Shown piece after piece: positions 54,598-63,212 of a stretch of DNA of 64,000 nt. The translations under genes and the position numbers were made by a program. Origin of the DNA: Salinispora arenicola (GTDB lineage: Bacteria > Actinomycetota > Actinomycetes > Mycobacteriales > Micromonosporaceae); NCBI RefSeq assembly GCF_006716065.1, contig NZ_VFOL01000001.1, positions 558,001 through 622,000 of the forward strand. The letters run 5' to 3'. Positions within the stretch are counted from its first letter, which is position 1. Every line of letters starts with the position of its first letter. Below the pieces are notes generated by a model that ran no database searches, was not told where the DNA came from, and saw only the letters and a list, made by a program, of their open reading frames with translations.

Positions 54598-55508
54598 CAG
54601 AAGTAGCCCTCCCGCTTACGGTCCTCCATCGCGGCCTCGCTGACCCGGTCGTCACCGCGGGTCGCACCCCGCTCGGTGATCCGGGTGGCCGCCACCTCCT
54701 CGATGACCTTCGCCACCGTGTCCGCGTCCGAGCGGACCGCCGCCGTGCAGGAAGCGTCCCCCACCGTTCGGTAGCGCACCCGGGCCTTGAACCGCTTCTC
54801 ACCGGCGCGGGGGCGGAGGAACTCGTTGACCGCGTACAGCATCCCGTCGCGCTCGATCACCTCACGCTCGTGCGCGTAGTAGATCGACGGCGCCTCGATC
54901 CGCTCCCGGGCGATGTAGTGCCAGACGTCCAGCTCGGTCCAGTTGGACAGTGGGAACGCCCGGATCGACTCGCCCGGCTGGTGCCGGCCGTTGTAGAGGG
55001 ACCACAGTTCCGGACGCTGGTTCTTCGGATCCCACTGACCGAACTCGTCCCGGAAGCTGAACACCCGCTCCTTGGCCCGGGCCTTCTCCTCGTCTCGACG
55101 GGCTCCGCCGAACAGCGCGTCGAAGCGGTGCCGCTCGACGGCCGCCAGGAGCACCGGGGTCTGGATCCGGTTCCGCATGCCGTCCGTACCCTCACGGACC
55201 AGACCACTCGCCAGGGCCTCCGGCACACTCGCCACCACCAACTGCAGGCCCAGCTCGGCGACCCGCCGGTCCCGGTACTCCAGTACCTCGGGGAAGTTGT
55301 GCCCGGTGTCCACGTGCATCACCGGGAAGGGAATGTTCGCCGGTGCGAACGCCTTCTGGGCCAACCACAGCATGACGATCGAATCCTTGCCGCCGGAGAA
55401 GAGCAGCACCGGTCGTTCCATCTCCGCGACCACCTCGCGCAGCACGAAGATGCTCTCCGCCTCCAGCGCGTCGAGGTGAGACACCTGGTACGCCGCCGTC
55501 GTGGTCAT
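54597..55508 (-). CDS. cysD: Sulfate adenylyltransferase subunit 2
   Basis: The catalytic ATP-sulfurylase subunit making APS from sulfate and ATP. The 303-residue protein has the PP-loop SGGKDSIVMLWLA, VDTGHNFPE, the GARRDEEKARAKERVFS segment, and the family C-terminal EDRKREGYF. ATG 55508. First gene of the cysDN pair; cysQ lies 69 bases further upstream on the same strand. Confidence 0.96.
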   Translation of the reverse strand: MTTTAAYQVSHLDALEAESIFVLREVVAEMERPVLLFSGGKDSIVMLWLAQKAFAPANIPFPVMHVDTGHNFPEVLEYRDRRVAELGLQLVVASVPEALASGLVREGTDGMRNRIQTPVLLAAVERHRFDALFGGARRDEEKARAKERVFSFRDEFGQWDPKNQRPELWSLYNGRHQPGESIRAFPLSNWTELDVWHYIARERIEAPSIYYAHEREVIERDGMLYAVNEFLRPRAGEKRFKARVRYRTVGDASCTAAVRSDADTVAKVIEEVAATRITERGATRGDDRVSEAAMEDRKREGYF

Positions 55509-55577
55509 GACACCGACTCGATTCCCGCTCTCATTTCCAGACCTTTCCGGTCGGCTTTGTCAGAAGTAGCGCTCAGG

Positions 55578-56411
55578 CTACCCGCAATGTTGCCGCAGCG
55601 CCGCCAGCAACCGACTGGCGAGATCCTTGCGGCAGACCAGGAGGTCCGGCAGACGCGGGTTGGCTTCGTTGTATTTCAACGCAGAACCGTCGATTCGGGA
55701 AGCGTGCAGCCCGGTGGCCGTCGCCACAGCCACCGGCGCCGCCGAGTCCCACTCGTACTGGCCGCCCGCATGGATGTAGGCGTCCACCTCCCCGGTGATC
55801 ACCGCCGCGATCTTCGCGCCGGCCGAACCCATCGGCACCAGTTGGGCACCAACCTCCGTGGCCAGGTCAGTGAGGAACGCGGGGGGTCGGCTACGACTGG
55901 CGGCCAACCGGATCGTCCGCCCAGCGTCCGCGGTGGCCGTCGTCACCATCGCCGGGGGATAGCCCGGTGGGTAGTCCGTTCCCAACACCCGCTGCTGTGC
56001 CGGCAACCCGACCGCACCCGCCACCAGCCCGTGCGGCGTCGGGGCGTTGCGCGCCCACAGCGCCACATGCACCGCCCAGTCGACGCGGCCCGTCTCGGCG
56101 AACTCCCGGGTTCCATCCAACGGGTCAATGATCCACACACGGTCGCTGGTCAACCGAGGTGCCGTGTCCGCGCCCGCCTCCGCCGCCCACGCCAGCCGGG
56201 AACCCTCGTCCTCCTCCGACAGGACCGCATCCTGTGGGCGCCACCTCGTCAGTTCGGCGCGGATCAGGTCGTGCGAGACCTTGTCACCCGCGGACTTCAG
56301 GGCGGCCTGGTCGCCGAAACCCAACTCCTCCCGTAGGCCGACCAGCGCCTGCCCAGCGCGGTCTGCCAACCACCGCGCGAATGCCCCATCAATCGTCGGA
56401 GGGCTACCCAT
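55578..56411 (-). CDS. cysQ: 3'(2'),5'-bisphosphate nucleotidase / inositol-phosphatase family protein (CysQ)
   Basis: A Mg-dependent phosphatase that would remove 3'-phosphoadenosine 5'-phosphate from sulfate assimilation. The 277-residue protein contains LSEEDEG, the metal-binding IIDPLDGTREF, a GSAGAKIAAVITGEVDAYIHAGGQYEWDSAAP-type C-terminal signature, and the AGDKVSHDL opening. GGGAG lies 8 bases before ATG 56411. The position next to cysDN supports the CysQ assignment over inositol monophosphatase. Confidence 0.9.
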   Translation of the reverse strand: MGSPPTIDGAFARWLADRAGQALVGLREELGFGDQAALKSAGDKVSHDLIRAELTRWRPQDAVLSEEDEGSRLAWAAEAGADTAPRLTSDRVWIIDPLDGTREFAETGRVDWAVHVALWARNAPTPHGLVAGAVGLPAQQRVLGTDYPPGYPPAMVTTATADAGRTIRLAASRSRPPAFLTDLATEVGAQLVPMGSAGAKIAAVITGEVDAYIHAGGQYEWDSAAPVAVATATGLHASRIDGSALKYNEANPRLPDLLVCRKDLASRLLAALRQHCG

Positions 56412-56474
56412 CACCCGTACTCCCGTCGCCGCGCCACATGCCGGAAAGAGCGGAACCACCGACCGAACCGGCTG

Positions 56475-57065
56475 TCAGGCGCCGTGATAAAGGTTCTGGG
56501 TCGGTTCGACCCCACGCAGGACGATCGACTCCACCACATCAGCCGCCCGGTCCACCAGGAAATCCAGCTCCTTGCGCTCGACGGTACCGAAATCCGACAG
56601 TACGAAGTCAGCCGGGTCCCGCCGTGCCGGCGGCCGACCGACCCCGAACCGCACCCGGACGTACTCCTTCGTCCCCAGCGACTTCGTCATCGACCGCACG
56701 CCGTTGTGGCCGCCCTCGCCGCCACCGCACTTCAACCGCACCTGGCCGTACGGAATGTCCAGCTCGTCGTGCACGGCCACGACCCGCGCCGGCGGAACCT
56801 TGTAGAACTGTGCCAGGCCGGCCACCGCTGACCCGGACAGGTTCATGTACGTCAACGGCTTCACCAGTACCAGCCGCGGGCCGCCAAACCCCAACCGTCC
56901 CTCGGCGACCTCCGCCACCGCCCGCTTGTGGCGACCGAACCGTGCGCCCAGCCGCTCGGCCAGCAGGTCGGCCACCAGAAACCCCACATTGTGCCGGTTA
57001 CCGGCGTACTCCCGACCGGGATTGCCCAGGCCAACCACCAACCACGGCCCTGTCTCCTCCGCCAC
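56475..57065 (-). CDS. pth: Peptidyl-tRNA hydrolase
   Basis: Releases tRNA from prematurely dropped peptidyl-tRNA. The 196-residue protein shows [21 protein letters not shown] with the catalytic His (H25), [17 protein letters not shown] and [15 protein letters not shown] 57065 has AAGGGG 6 bases upstream; longer in-frame starts would add a non-homologous basic stretch. Last gene of the glmU-prs-rplY-pth series. Confidence 0.95.
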   Translation of the reverse strand: MAEETGPWLVVGLGNPGREYAGNRHNVGFLVADLLAERLGARFGRHKRAVAEVAEGRLGFGGPRLVLVKPLTYMNLSGSAVAGLAQFYKVPPARVVAVHDELDIPYGQVRLKCGGGEGGHNGVRSMTKSLGTKEYVRVRFGVGRPPARRDPADFVLSDFGTVERKELDFLVDRAADVVESIVLRGVEPTQNLYHGA

Positions 57066-57110
57066 CGTCCGCCCCTTCCGCTCGCACCGTGCCACCCTCC
57101 GATACGCCAA

Positions 57111-57139
57111 CAGGCGCCCCCGACGAGCGGGGACGCCTG
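57111..57139 (-). terminator. Hairpin between rplY and pth
   Basis: CAGGCGCCCCCG (57111-57122) pairs with CGGGGACGCCTG (57128-57139) apart from one mismatch. It lies 19 bases beyond the rplY stop, within the 93-base gap before pth. Confidence 0.55.
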
Positions 57140-57158
57140 CCACGTGCGCAGCGGACGA

Positions 57159-57863
57159 TCAGGCCTCGGCCTTCGCCTCGGCACCCGCCTCGTGCTCGGC
57201 GGCCGGGGTCCCCCCGGCCTCGGCGCCCTCCGAACCCTCGGTGACCTCGCCGACCTCGGCCTCGGCCTCCTCGGCCGCCTCTTCCACCTCCGGCAGCGTG
57301 GCCTCGAGCTGCTCCGCGGTCGGGGCGGCGGTCACCGCGGCGACCGGCAGTTCCGGATCAGTGGCCAGCTCGACTCCAGCCGGCAGCCGCACGTCGCCGG
57401 CGGCCACCTGCGTACCCGCCTCCAGGCCCTCGATCGTGGCATCGAGGTGGTCCGGCACCCTGGTGGCGTCAGCGGTCACCGAGAGGGTGTCGTGGTCGTG
57501 CACGATCAGCGTGCCCTTCGCCGCCTCGCCGACCAGCTGGACCGGGACCTCTACCGTGACCTGCTCGCCCCGGCGAACGAGCAGCAGGTCCACATGCTCG
57601 AAGGTGTCCTTGACCGGATCCCGCTGGATGGCCTTCGGCAGCGCCAGCACCTGCGTGCCGTCACTGATGTCGATCGCGAAGAGCTGGTTGGCGCCACCGC
57701 GCCGGATCGCCGCGGCGAACTCACGGGCTGGCAGCGCGATGTGCTTGGGCTTCTCGCCGTGACCGTACAGCACGGCTGGCACCTTGCCGGCCCGGCGGGT
57801 ACGACGGGCACCACCCTTGCCGAACTCGGTACGGGGCTCGGCGCTGATCTTTACCTCGGACAC
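57159..57863 (-). CDS. rplY: 50S ribosomal protein L25/general stress protein Ctc
   Basis: Binds 5S rRNA. A 234-residue CTC-type L25: an N-terminal L25 domain (about 1-95, with GKGGARRTRRAGKVPAVLYGHG), a TL5-like C-terminal domain (about 96-185), and a disordered acidic Glu/Ala-rich tail of about 45 residues. GTG start. The long acidic tail is common in actinobacterial versions. Located between prs and pth. Confidence 0.95.
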   Translation of the reverse strand: MSEVKISAEPRTEFGKGGARRTRRAGKVPAVLYGHGEKPKHIALPAREFAAAIRRGGANQLFAIDISDGTQVLALPKAIQRDPVKDTFEHVDLLLVRRGEQVTVEVPVQLVGEAAKGTLIVHDHDTLSVTADATRVPDHLDATIEGLEAGTQVAAGDVRLPAGVELATDPELPVAAVTAAPTAEQLEATLPEVEEAAEEAEAEVGEVTEGSEGAEAGGTPAAEHEAGAEAKAEA

Positions 57864-58149
57864 GGGGAAACTCCTGATGCTTTCGCTGCGGCGATGGTCG
57901 TCTCGGTGCCGGGTGAGGGGCTCACTGGGGCTCCTGCGTCATGACCGCCCGCCTCGGAGCACCGCGTCGATGACGGCGCCTCCGTGCGGTGCTGTGTCAG
58001 CGGCCCGCAGGGCACCCTCGCCGTGGCAACCGCACCAGTCTACCCGAGCGAATTCCGCCCGATCCGGCGGTCCCCACAACACCCTCCACGTATCGGCGAG
58101 GGACCACCCGGACCGGACACCCCGGGCCGGGCTCCGCCCGAACCACAAC

Positions 58150-59130
58150 TCAGCTCAGGCCACCAAAGAGTGTGGTCACCGATCCGTCGTCGAACACCTC
58201 ACGGATCGCCCGGGCCAACAGTGGCGCGATCGACAGGACGGTGATCTTGTCAAGCTGCTTCTCCGGCGGCAACGGCAGGGTGTTCGTTACCAGCACCTCG
58301 CTGACCGGGCTGTTCTTCAGCCGCTCGGTCGCCGGATCCGAGAACAACGCATGGGTGGACGCGACGATGATCTCGGCCGCCCCCGATTCCTTGAGGATGT
58401 CCGCAGCCTTGGTGATCGTGCCGCCGGTGTCGATCATATCGTCGACGATCAGGCAAACCCGGCCCTCGACCTCACCGACAACCCGGTTCGCCACTACCTG
58501 GTTCGGCTTGGACGGATCCCGGGTCTTGTGGATGAACGCCAGCGGACAGCCGCCCAGCCGGTCGGTCCACCGCTCCGCGACCCGGACCCGACCCGAATCC
58601 GGTGCGACCACCGTCATCGGCCGGCCCGCGTACCGGCGTTCCACGGACTCGGCGAGCACGTCCATCGCGAACAGGTGGTCCACCGGCCCGTCGAAGAAGC
58701 CCTGAATCTGGGCGGTGTGCAGATCAACCGTGAGGATCCGGTTCGCGCCGGCGGTCTTCAGCAGGTCCGCGATCAGCCGGCCCGAGATCGGCTCCCGACC
58801 CCGGTGCTTCTTGTCCTGCCGGGAGTACGGGTAGAACGGCAGCACCACCGTGATCCGCTTCGCCGATCCGCGCTTCAGGGCGTCGATCATGATGAGGGTC
58901 TCCATGACCCAGGTGTTGACCCCGTGCGTCACGGACTGCACCACGAAGGCGTCCGAACCACGCACCGAATCCTTGAAGCGCACGAAGATCTCGCCGTTGG
59001 CGAACTCGTAGGCGTCGGCCGGCGTCGGGGCCACCCCGAGCACCTCGCCGATCTCCCTGGCTAACTCCGGAAAGCCGCGCCCGGAAAAGAGCATCAGGCT
59101 CTTGCGATTTTCGGCGACGATGCTGCCCAT
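58150..59130 (-). CDS. prs: Ribose-phosphate pyrophosphokinase
   Basis: Makes PRPP from ribose-5-phosphate and ATP. The 326-residue protein has KSLMLFSGRGFPELA, FANGEIFVRF, YSRQDKKHRGREPISGRL, the cation-binding DLHTAQIQGFFDGPVDHL and the PRPP loop DDMIDTGGT. GGGAG is 10 bases before ATG 59130. It is 52 bases downstream of glmU, likely one operon. PRPP feeds upp in the same window. Confidence 0.96.
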   Translation of the reverse strand: MGSIVAENRKSLMLFSGRGFPELAREIGEVLGVAPTPADAYEFANGEIFVRFKDSVRGSDAFVVQSVTHGVNTWVMETLIMIDALKRGSAKRITVVLPFYPYSRQDKKHRGREPISGRLIADLLKTAGANRILTVDLHTAQIQGFFDGPVDHLFAMDVLAESVERRYAGRPMTVVAPDSGRVRVAERWTDRLGGCPLAFIHKTRDPSKPNQVVANRVVGEVEGRVCLIVDDMIDTGGTITKAADILKESGAAEIIVASTHALFSDPATERLKNSPVSEVLVTNTLPLPPEKQLDKITVLSIAPLLARAIREVFDDGSVTTLFGGLS

Positions 59131-59182
59131 GGCCCGTCTGCTCCCGTTGGTCGGTGTTGCCCGGCGCGGTGGAGGGCCGGGG

Positions 59183-60721
59183 CTAGTCGGTTGCAGTATC
59201 CCCCGAGCCGAACGCCCCACCCACCGGCTCGGTTCCCGCGTGCGTTGCCTCACCTTCGCTTGCCGTCGGCCTCGGCGACACCTCACGCGCACCGCCCCGC
59301 CCAGCGCGCTCGGCGGCGTCGGCGGCCGCGGTGCCGGCCCGCCGCTTGAGCACCCAACCCTCGATGTTGCGCTGCCGCGCCCGGGCCACCCCCATCGCCC
59401 CGGCGGGCACGTCCTCGGCGATCACCGAACCGGCCGCCGTGTACGCGCCGTCGCCGACCGCGACCGGCGCCACGAACATGTTGTCCGCCCCAGTGCGGGC
59501 GTGGTCACCGATGACCGTGCGGTGCTTGCGCACACCGTCGTAGTTCACGAACACAGTCGCCGCGCCGATGTTGCTCTGCTCGCCGATCGTGGCGTCCCCG
59601 ACGTAGGTCAGGTGCGGAACCTTCGACCCCACGCCGATCTCGGAGTTCTTCACCTCGACGAACGTACCCACCTTCGCCTTCTCCGCGAGCCGGGCCGCCG
59701 GCCGCAGGTACGCGTACGGGCCGACGCTGGCCGTTGGACCGATCTCCGCCCCGACCGCGTGGCTACGGACCACCGTGGCGCCCGACCCGACCAGCGTGTC
59801 CACCAACGTGACGTCCGGCCCGACCTGCGCACCGGAGCCGATCACTGTGGAGCCCTTGAGCTGCGTGTTCTGATCGACCACCGCATCCCGGTCCAGCGCC
59901 ACGGTCACATCGATCCAGGTGGTCTCCGGGTCGAGCAGGCTGACCCCGGTACGCATCCACGCCTCGTTGACCCGGTCGCGCAGTAGTCGCCGCAGCGCGG
60001 CCAACTCCACTCGGTCGTTGCAGCCCAGCGTCTCGACGTGATCCGCCGCCACGTGCACCGCCACCGGCTCGCCGACCGACCGCAGCAGGGCGAAGACGTC
60101 GGTCAGGTACTCCTCGCCCTGGTCGTTGTCCGTCGACAGCTTGCCGAGCGCCTCCCGCAGGCGGGCCGCGTCGAACGCGTAGATGCCGGCGTTGATCTCC
60201 CGGATCTCCCGCTGGGCGGGGCTCGTGTCGCGCTGCTCCACGATCTGCTGGAGCCGTCCGTCGGCGTCCCGAACGATCCGCCCGAGCCCGGCCGGGTCGG
60301 GCACCTCGGCGGCCAGCACCGTCGCGGCGACGCCCGACCGCTCGTGCGCCCCGACCAGCCCACCGAGGGTCTCCGGCCGGAGCAGCGGCACGTCCCCGTT
60401 GAGCACCACCACGGTGCCGCTGGCTTCCCCGACCGCCTCCAGGGCGATCCGCACCGCATGCCCGGTGCCGAGTTGCTCAGCCTGGAGCACCGGGGTGGCC
60501 TGCGGCGCGACCTCCGCCAGATGGGCACGGACCTGGTTGGCGCCGTGACCAACCACGACCACCGTGCGGCCGGCGTCAAGCGGCGCGGCGGCGTTCAGCA
60601 CGTGGCCAACGAGGGTGCGGCCCAGCAGCGGATGCAGCACCTTCGGGAGCGCGGACCTCATCCGCTTTCCCGCACCAGCGGCGAGCACGACGACGGTGCG
60701 GAGGTGGGGCTGCTGGGACAC
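59183..60721 (-). CDS. glmU: Bifunctional GlcNAc-1-P uridyltransferase / GlcN-1-P acetyltransferase
   Basis: Makes UDP-GlcNAc for cell wall synthesis. The 512-residue protein has an N-terminal uridyltransferase domain (LAAGAGKRMRSALPKVLH near residues 13-30, GTGHAV, LNGDVPLL) and a C-terminal left-handed beta-helix (hexapeptide repeats from about 260, KNSEIGVGSKVPHLTYVGDA). A disordered extension of about 50 residues follows. GTG start at 60721. The tRNA-Gln gene lies about 100 bases upstream on the same strand. Confidence 0.96.
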   Translation of the reverse strand: MSQQPHLRTVVVLAAGAGKRMRSALPKVLHPLLGRTLVGHVLNAAAPLDAGRTVVVVGHGANQVRAHLAEVAPQATPVLQAEQLGTGHAVRIALEAVGEASGTVVVLNGDVPLLRPETLGGLVGAHERSGVAATVLAAEVPDPAGLGRIVRDADGRLQQIVEQRDTSPAQREIREINAGIYAFDAARLREALGKLSTDNDQGEEYLTDVFALLRSVGEPVAVHVAADHVETLGCNDRVELAALRRLLRDRVNEAWMRTGVSLLDPETTWIDVTVALDRDAVVDQNTQLKGSTVIGSGAQVGPDVTLVDTLVGSGATVVRSHAVGAEIGPTASVGPYAYLRPAARLAEKAKVGTFVEVKNSEIGVGSKVPHLTYVGDATIGEQSNIGAATVFVNYDGVRKHRTVIGDHARTGADNMFVAPVAVGDGAYTAAGSVIAEDVPAGAMGVARARQRNIEGWVLKRRAGTAAADAAERAGRGGAREVSPRPTASEGEATHAGTEPVGGAFGSGDTATD

Positions 60722-60822
60722 GGAAAGGGCTCCCGTCGGTCGGGCGACAGTCTCGCGGCCATGCTAACCAGACATCGACGCGGCAACGGCGGGGCCATGA
60801 CAATGCCGACCGGTGGCATGAG

Positions 60823-60894
60823 CTGGGGTGCCTGGACTCGAACCAGGAGCTCAAGGCTCCAAAGGCCTGCGGGTTGCCATTACCCCACACCCCA
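60823..60894 (-). tRNA. tRNA-Gln (anticodon UUG)
   Basis: Read on the minus strand, TGGGGTG pairs with CACCCCA as a 7-bp acceptor stem with discriminator G and no encoded CCA. The D-arm is GGGT/ACCC. The anticodon loop CTTTGGA carries TTG. The T-arm CCTGG-TTCGAGT-CCAGG is perfect. The first anticodon-stem pair (C27-U43) is mismatched; other stems are intact. The D loop is short. Confidence 0.93.
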
Positions 60895-61210
60895 TCGCCA
60901 TGTCACCTGACCGTGGTCGGGCAACCTACGATCCGGAACAGCTCGGTGATCATACCTACGATCCGCCGGGAAGGCTGCCGACCGCACGTCGACTTGTCAG
61001 AAACCACGATAGTCGTCGCCCCCACACCGCCGGACGGGTGGGGTAACCGGTGGCCAACCCCCGCGACGACGCGGTGCGGATTGCCACGAAGCCGGTCAAG
61101 GCACGCGCTCAGCGGTCGCTGGGTGGACCACCCGAGCCGACCTGGCAGGATGGCCGATGACCGGCTCGACCCCACGACAGGGCGGCACCGAGCGCCGACG
61201 AGGTGACGAC
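60895..61210. promoter_or_regulatory. Divergent intergenic region between tRNA-Gln and TetR gene, with 12-bp direct repeat
   Basis: 316 bases with no gene. ACCTACGATCCG occurs at 60924-60935 and again at 60954-60965, exactly 30 bases apart. Read on the minus strand each copy contains CGTAGGT with a TAGGTT or TAGGTA hexamer, so they may be tandem -10 elements for the tRNA or a repeated operator. GAGGTGA (61200-61206) is the ribosome binding site of the TetR gene. Confidence 0.5.
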
Positions 61211-61894
61211 ATGACGGACAGCCTGGGCAGCGACCCGATCACCGGTCGTCGGCGGGGAGTCGCAGCAGCCGGCAAGACCTCACGGGTACGCATGTCGGCC
61301 GCGCAGCGGCGCGAACAACTCATCTCGATCGCACGACAGATCTTCGCCGAACGCGGATTCGACGCCACCTCGATCGAGGAGGTGGCGTCCCGGGCGAAGG
61401 TGTCCAAACCGGTGGTGTACGAGCACTTCGGCGGCAAGGAAGGGCTGTACGCGGTGGTCGTGGACCGGGAAGTCCGCAGCCTGCTCGACCGGATCACCAC
61501 CGCGCTGACGGCCGGACACCCACGGGAACTGCTCGAGCAGGCCGCCCTGACCCTGCTCACCTACATCGAGGAGGAGACCAGCGGATTCCGGGTACTGGTC
61601 CGCGAGTCACCGCTGATGTCGGCGACGGGCAACTTCAGCAGTGTCATGAACGACGTCGCACATCAGGTCGAGCACATCCTGGGTGCCGAGTTCTCCAGCC
61701 GGGGGTACGACCCGAAGCTGGCCGAACTCTACGCCCAGGCCCTGGTGGGGATGGTGGCGCTGACCGGCCGCTGGTGGCTGGAGGTGCGCAGGCCACCCAA
61801 GGAGACAGTGGCGGCGCACCTGGTGAACCTGGCCTGGAACGGCCTGTCACACCTCGAGGCCAAGCCAGGTCTGATCACCCTACGGGGACGCTGA
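61211..61894 (+). CDS. TetR-family transcriptional regulator
   Basis: A 227-residue regulator. After a charged N-terminal segment of about 35 residues, the HTH region reads RREQLISIARQIFAERGFDATSIEEVASRAKVSKPVVYEHFGGKEGLYAVV (about 37-87 by span, shown here in parts: RQIFAERGFDATSIEEV then VVYEHFGGKEGLY). The C-terminal ligand domain is all-helical. ATG 61211 has GAGGTGA four bases upstream. The effector and targets are unknown; the DUF4383 genes are convergent. Confidence 0.9.
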   Translation: MTDSLGSDPITGRRRGVAAAGKTSRVRMSAAQRREQLISIARQIFAERGFDATSIEEVASRAKVSKPVVYEHFGGKEGLYAVVVDREVRSLLDRITTALTAGHPRELLEQAALTLLTYIEEETSGFRVLVRESPLMSATGNFSSVMNDVAHQVEHILGAEFSSRGYDPKLAELYAQALVGMVALTGRWWLEVRRPPKETVAAHLVNLAWNGLSHLEAKPGLITLRGR

Positions 61895-61913
61895 GACCGC
61901 CCAGGTTCACACA

Positions 61914-62390
61914 TCAGGAACGGTGCTGGTCAGCGACCGGGTGACAGCGGTCGTGCTGTCCCTTCTCGGCATGATCCGTGGGTCCGACCTTGTCATAGAG
62001 GCCGGTGCTGAGCAGGATCAGCCCGAACAGCATCGACACGACCACGGTCGACATCGAGAAGCTGAGAAAGTTGGCTGAGGTCTGTAGTACCGACATCATC
62101 AGGATCCCGGTCACCAGGAAGACGACGCCGGCGGTCAGATTCATGTAGTGGCCGAGGTTGCCCCGCCGGGAGGCCCCCACCAGGAGGAACGCACCAAAGA
62201 CGACCGAGACCAGCGCGAACGCGAGGTTGGTGCGCAGGCCAAGAACCCAGGCTCCGCCGCGGTCGAAGAGTGGGTCGCCCAGCGTCCGCGCCGTGCCCCA
62301 GACACCGAAGACCAGGATGTAGAGACCGATCAGCCCGGCGAGGACCCGGTAGATCGGCCGCGCCGGATGGTTCAGCGGGATGTGCGCCAT
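61914..62390 (-). CDS. DUF4383 membrane protein (copy 1)
   Basis: A 158-residue protein with four predicted helices (about 17-38, 50-70, 80-102, 112-132). It shares the opening MAH.P.NHPARPIYR and the pattern TNL.F.L.SV..G with the neighbouring copy at 62536. A hydrophilic tail with several His and Lys follows the last helix. The role of DUF4383 is unknown. It is downstream of copy 2 across 145 bases containing a strong hairpin. Confidence 0.85.
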   Translation of the reverse strand: MAHIPLNHPARPIYRVLAGLIGLYILVFGVWGTARTLGDPLFDRGGAWVLGLRTNLAFALVSVVFGAFLLVGASRRGNLGHYMNLTAGVVFLVTGILMMSVLQTSANFLSFSMSTVVVSMLFGLILLSTGLYDKVGPTDHAEKGQHDRCHPVADQHRS

Positions 62391-62478
62391 GACACCTCCG
62401 ACGGATCGACGACAGCCAGGGGCCATTGTCACCCGGGCGGGTGCCGCGCGTACGGCGAATCGGCCGCTAGCCGGAAAG

Positions 62479-62522
62479 CCACGGGCCGCCGCGTCCCGAC
62501 GGTCGGGGGCGGCGGCCCGTGG
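62479..62522 (-). terminator. Strong hairpin after DUF4383 copy 2
   Basis: The arm at 62479-62492 pairs perfectly over 14 bp with 62509-62522. An inner CCCGA/TCGGG stem (62495-62499, 62503-62507) completes it. It begins 13 bases beyond the stop at 62536. Confidence 0.7.
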
Positions 62523-62535
62523 CCACGACCGGAGG

Positions 62536-62991
62536 TCAGAGCACCAGTCGGGCCTTCTGCCAGGCGTCCTGCTCCGCATCGGTGCCGACTTTGCCGTACA
62601 TCCCGACCATGAGTAGGACCAGACCGACCACCATCACCACGACGACGGTGGCGACGCTGAAGTTGAAGATGTTCGCCTCGGTGCGGATGAAGGCGAGGCC
62701 GGCGAGGCCGAGGGCGAGGCCGCCGTACCCCAGCCCCTGATTGATCAACACGTCGACGTTACGGCCGATCGCCGTACCGGCCAGCACGGCGCCGCCAAGC
62801 AGCACGCTGAGCAACGAGAAGCCGAGGTTCGTACCCTGACCGAGTACCGCGGTGTCGTCCTGGGCCAGCACGTCGTCGCCAGCGCTCGCGATGAGACCAA
62901 GCACGCCGAAGGCGACCAGGTACAGGCCGGTGAGCCCGCCGATCGCCCGGTAGATCGGCCGCGCGGGGTGGTTCACGGGGGTGTGGGCCAT
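62536..62991 (-). CDS. DUF4383 membrane protein (copy 2)
   Basis: A 151-residue four-helix membrane protein, paralogue of the copy at 61914 with the same NHPARPIYR opening and helix spacing. The C-terminal tail differs (KVGTDAEQDAWQKARLVL). ATG 62991. Tandem duplication with separate terminators suggests independent expression. Confidence 0.85.
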   Translation of the reverse strand: MAHTPVNHPARPIYRAIGGLTGLYLVAFGVLGLIASAGDDVLAQDDTAVLGQGTNLGFSLLSVLLGGAVLAGTAIGRNVDVLINQGLGYGGLALGLAGLAFIRTEANIFNFSVATVVVVMVVGLVLLMVGMYGKVGTDAEQDAWQKARLVL

Positions 62992-63212
62992 GGCTGCGTC
63001 TCCAACAAACGTCGCGGTGAGGGTCGGCGCCGATTGTCGCGCACGTGTCGGTGTGACGCCGCACACGGTCGTGACGACGCCGCCGGGACGTGGCGGCCGA
63101 CGTGGCGGCCGTGGATGCCTACGGTGTCGGCTCGCCCTGGTCGGTCACCGCCGCCGCGGCGGACCGGCGCTGTCGCCACACCTGCGGCAGCCGGGCTGTC
63201 GGCCTGCCGGTG

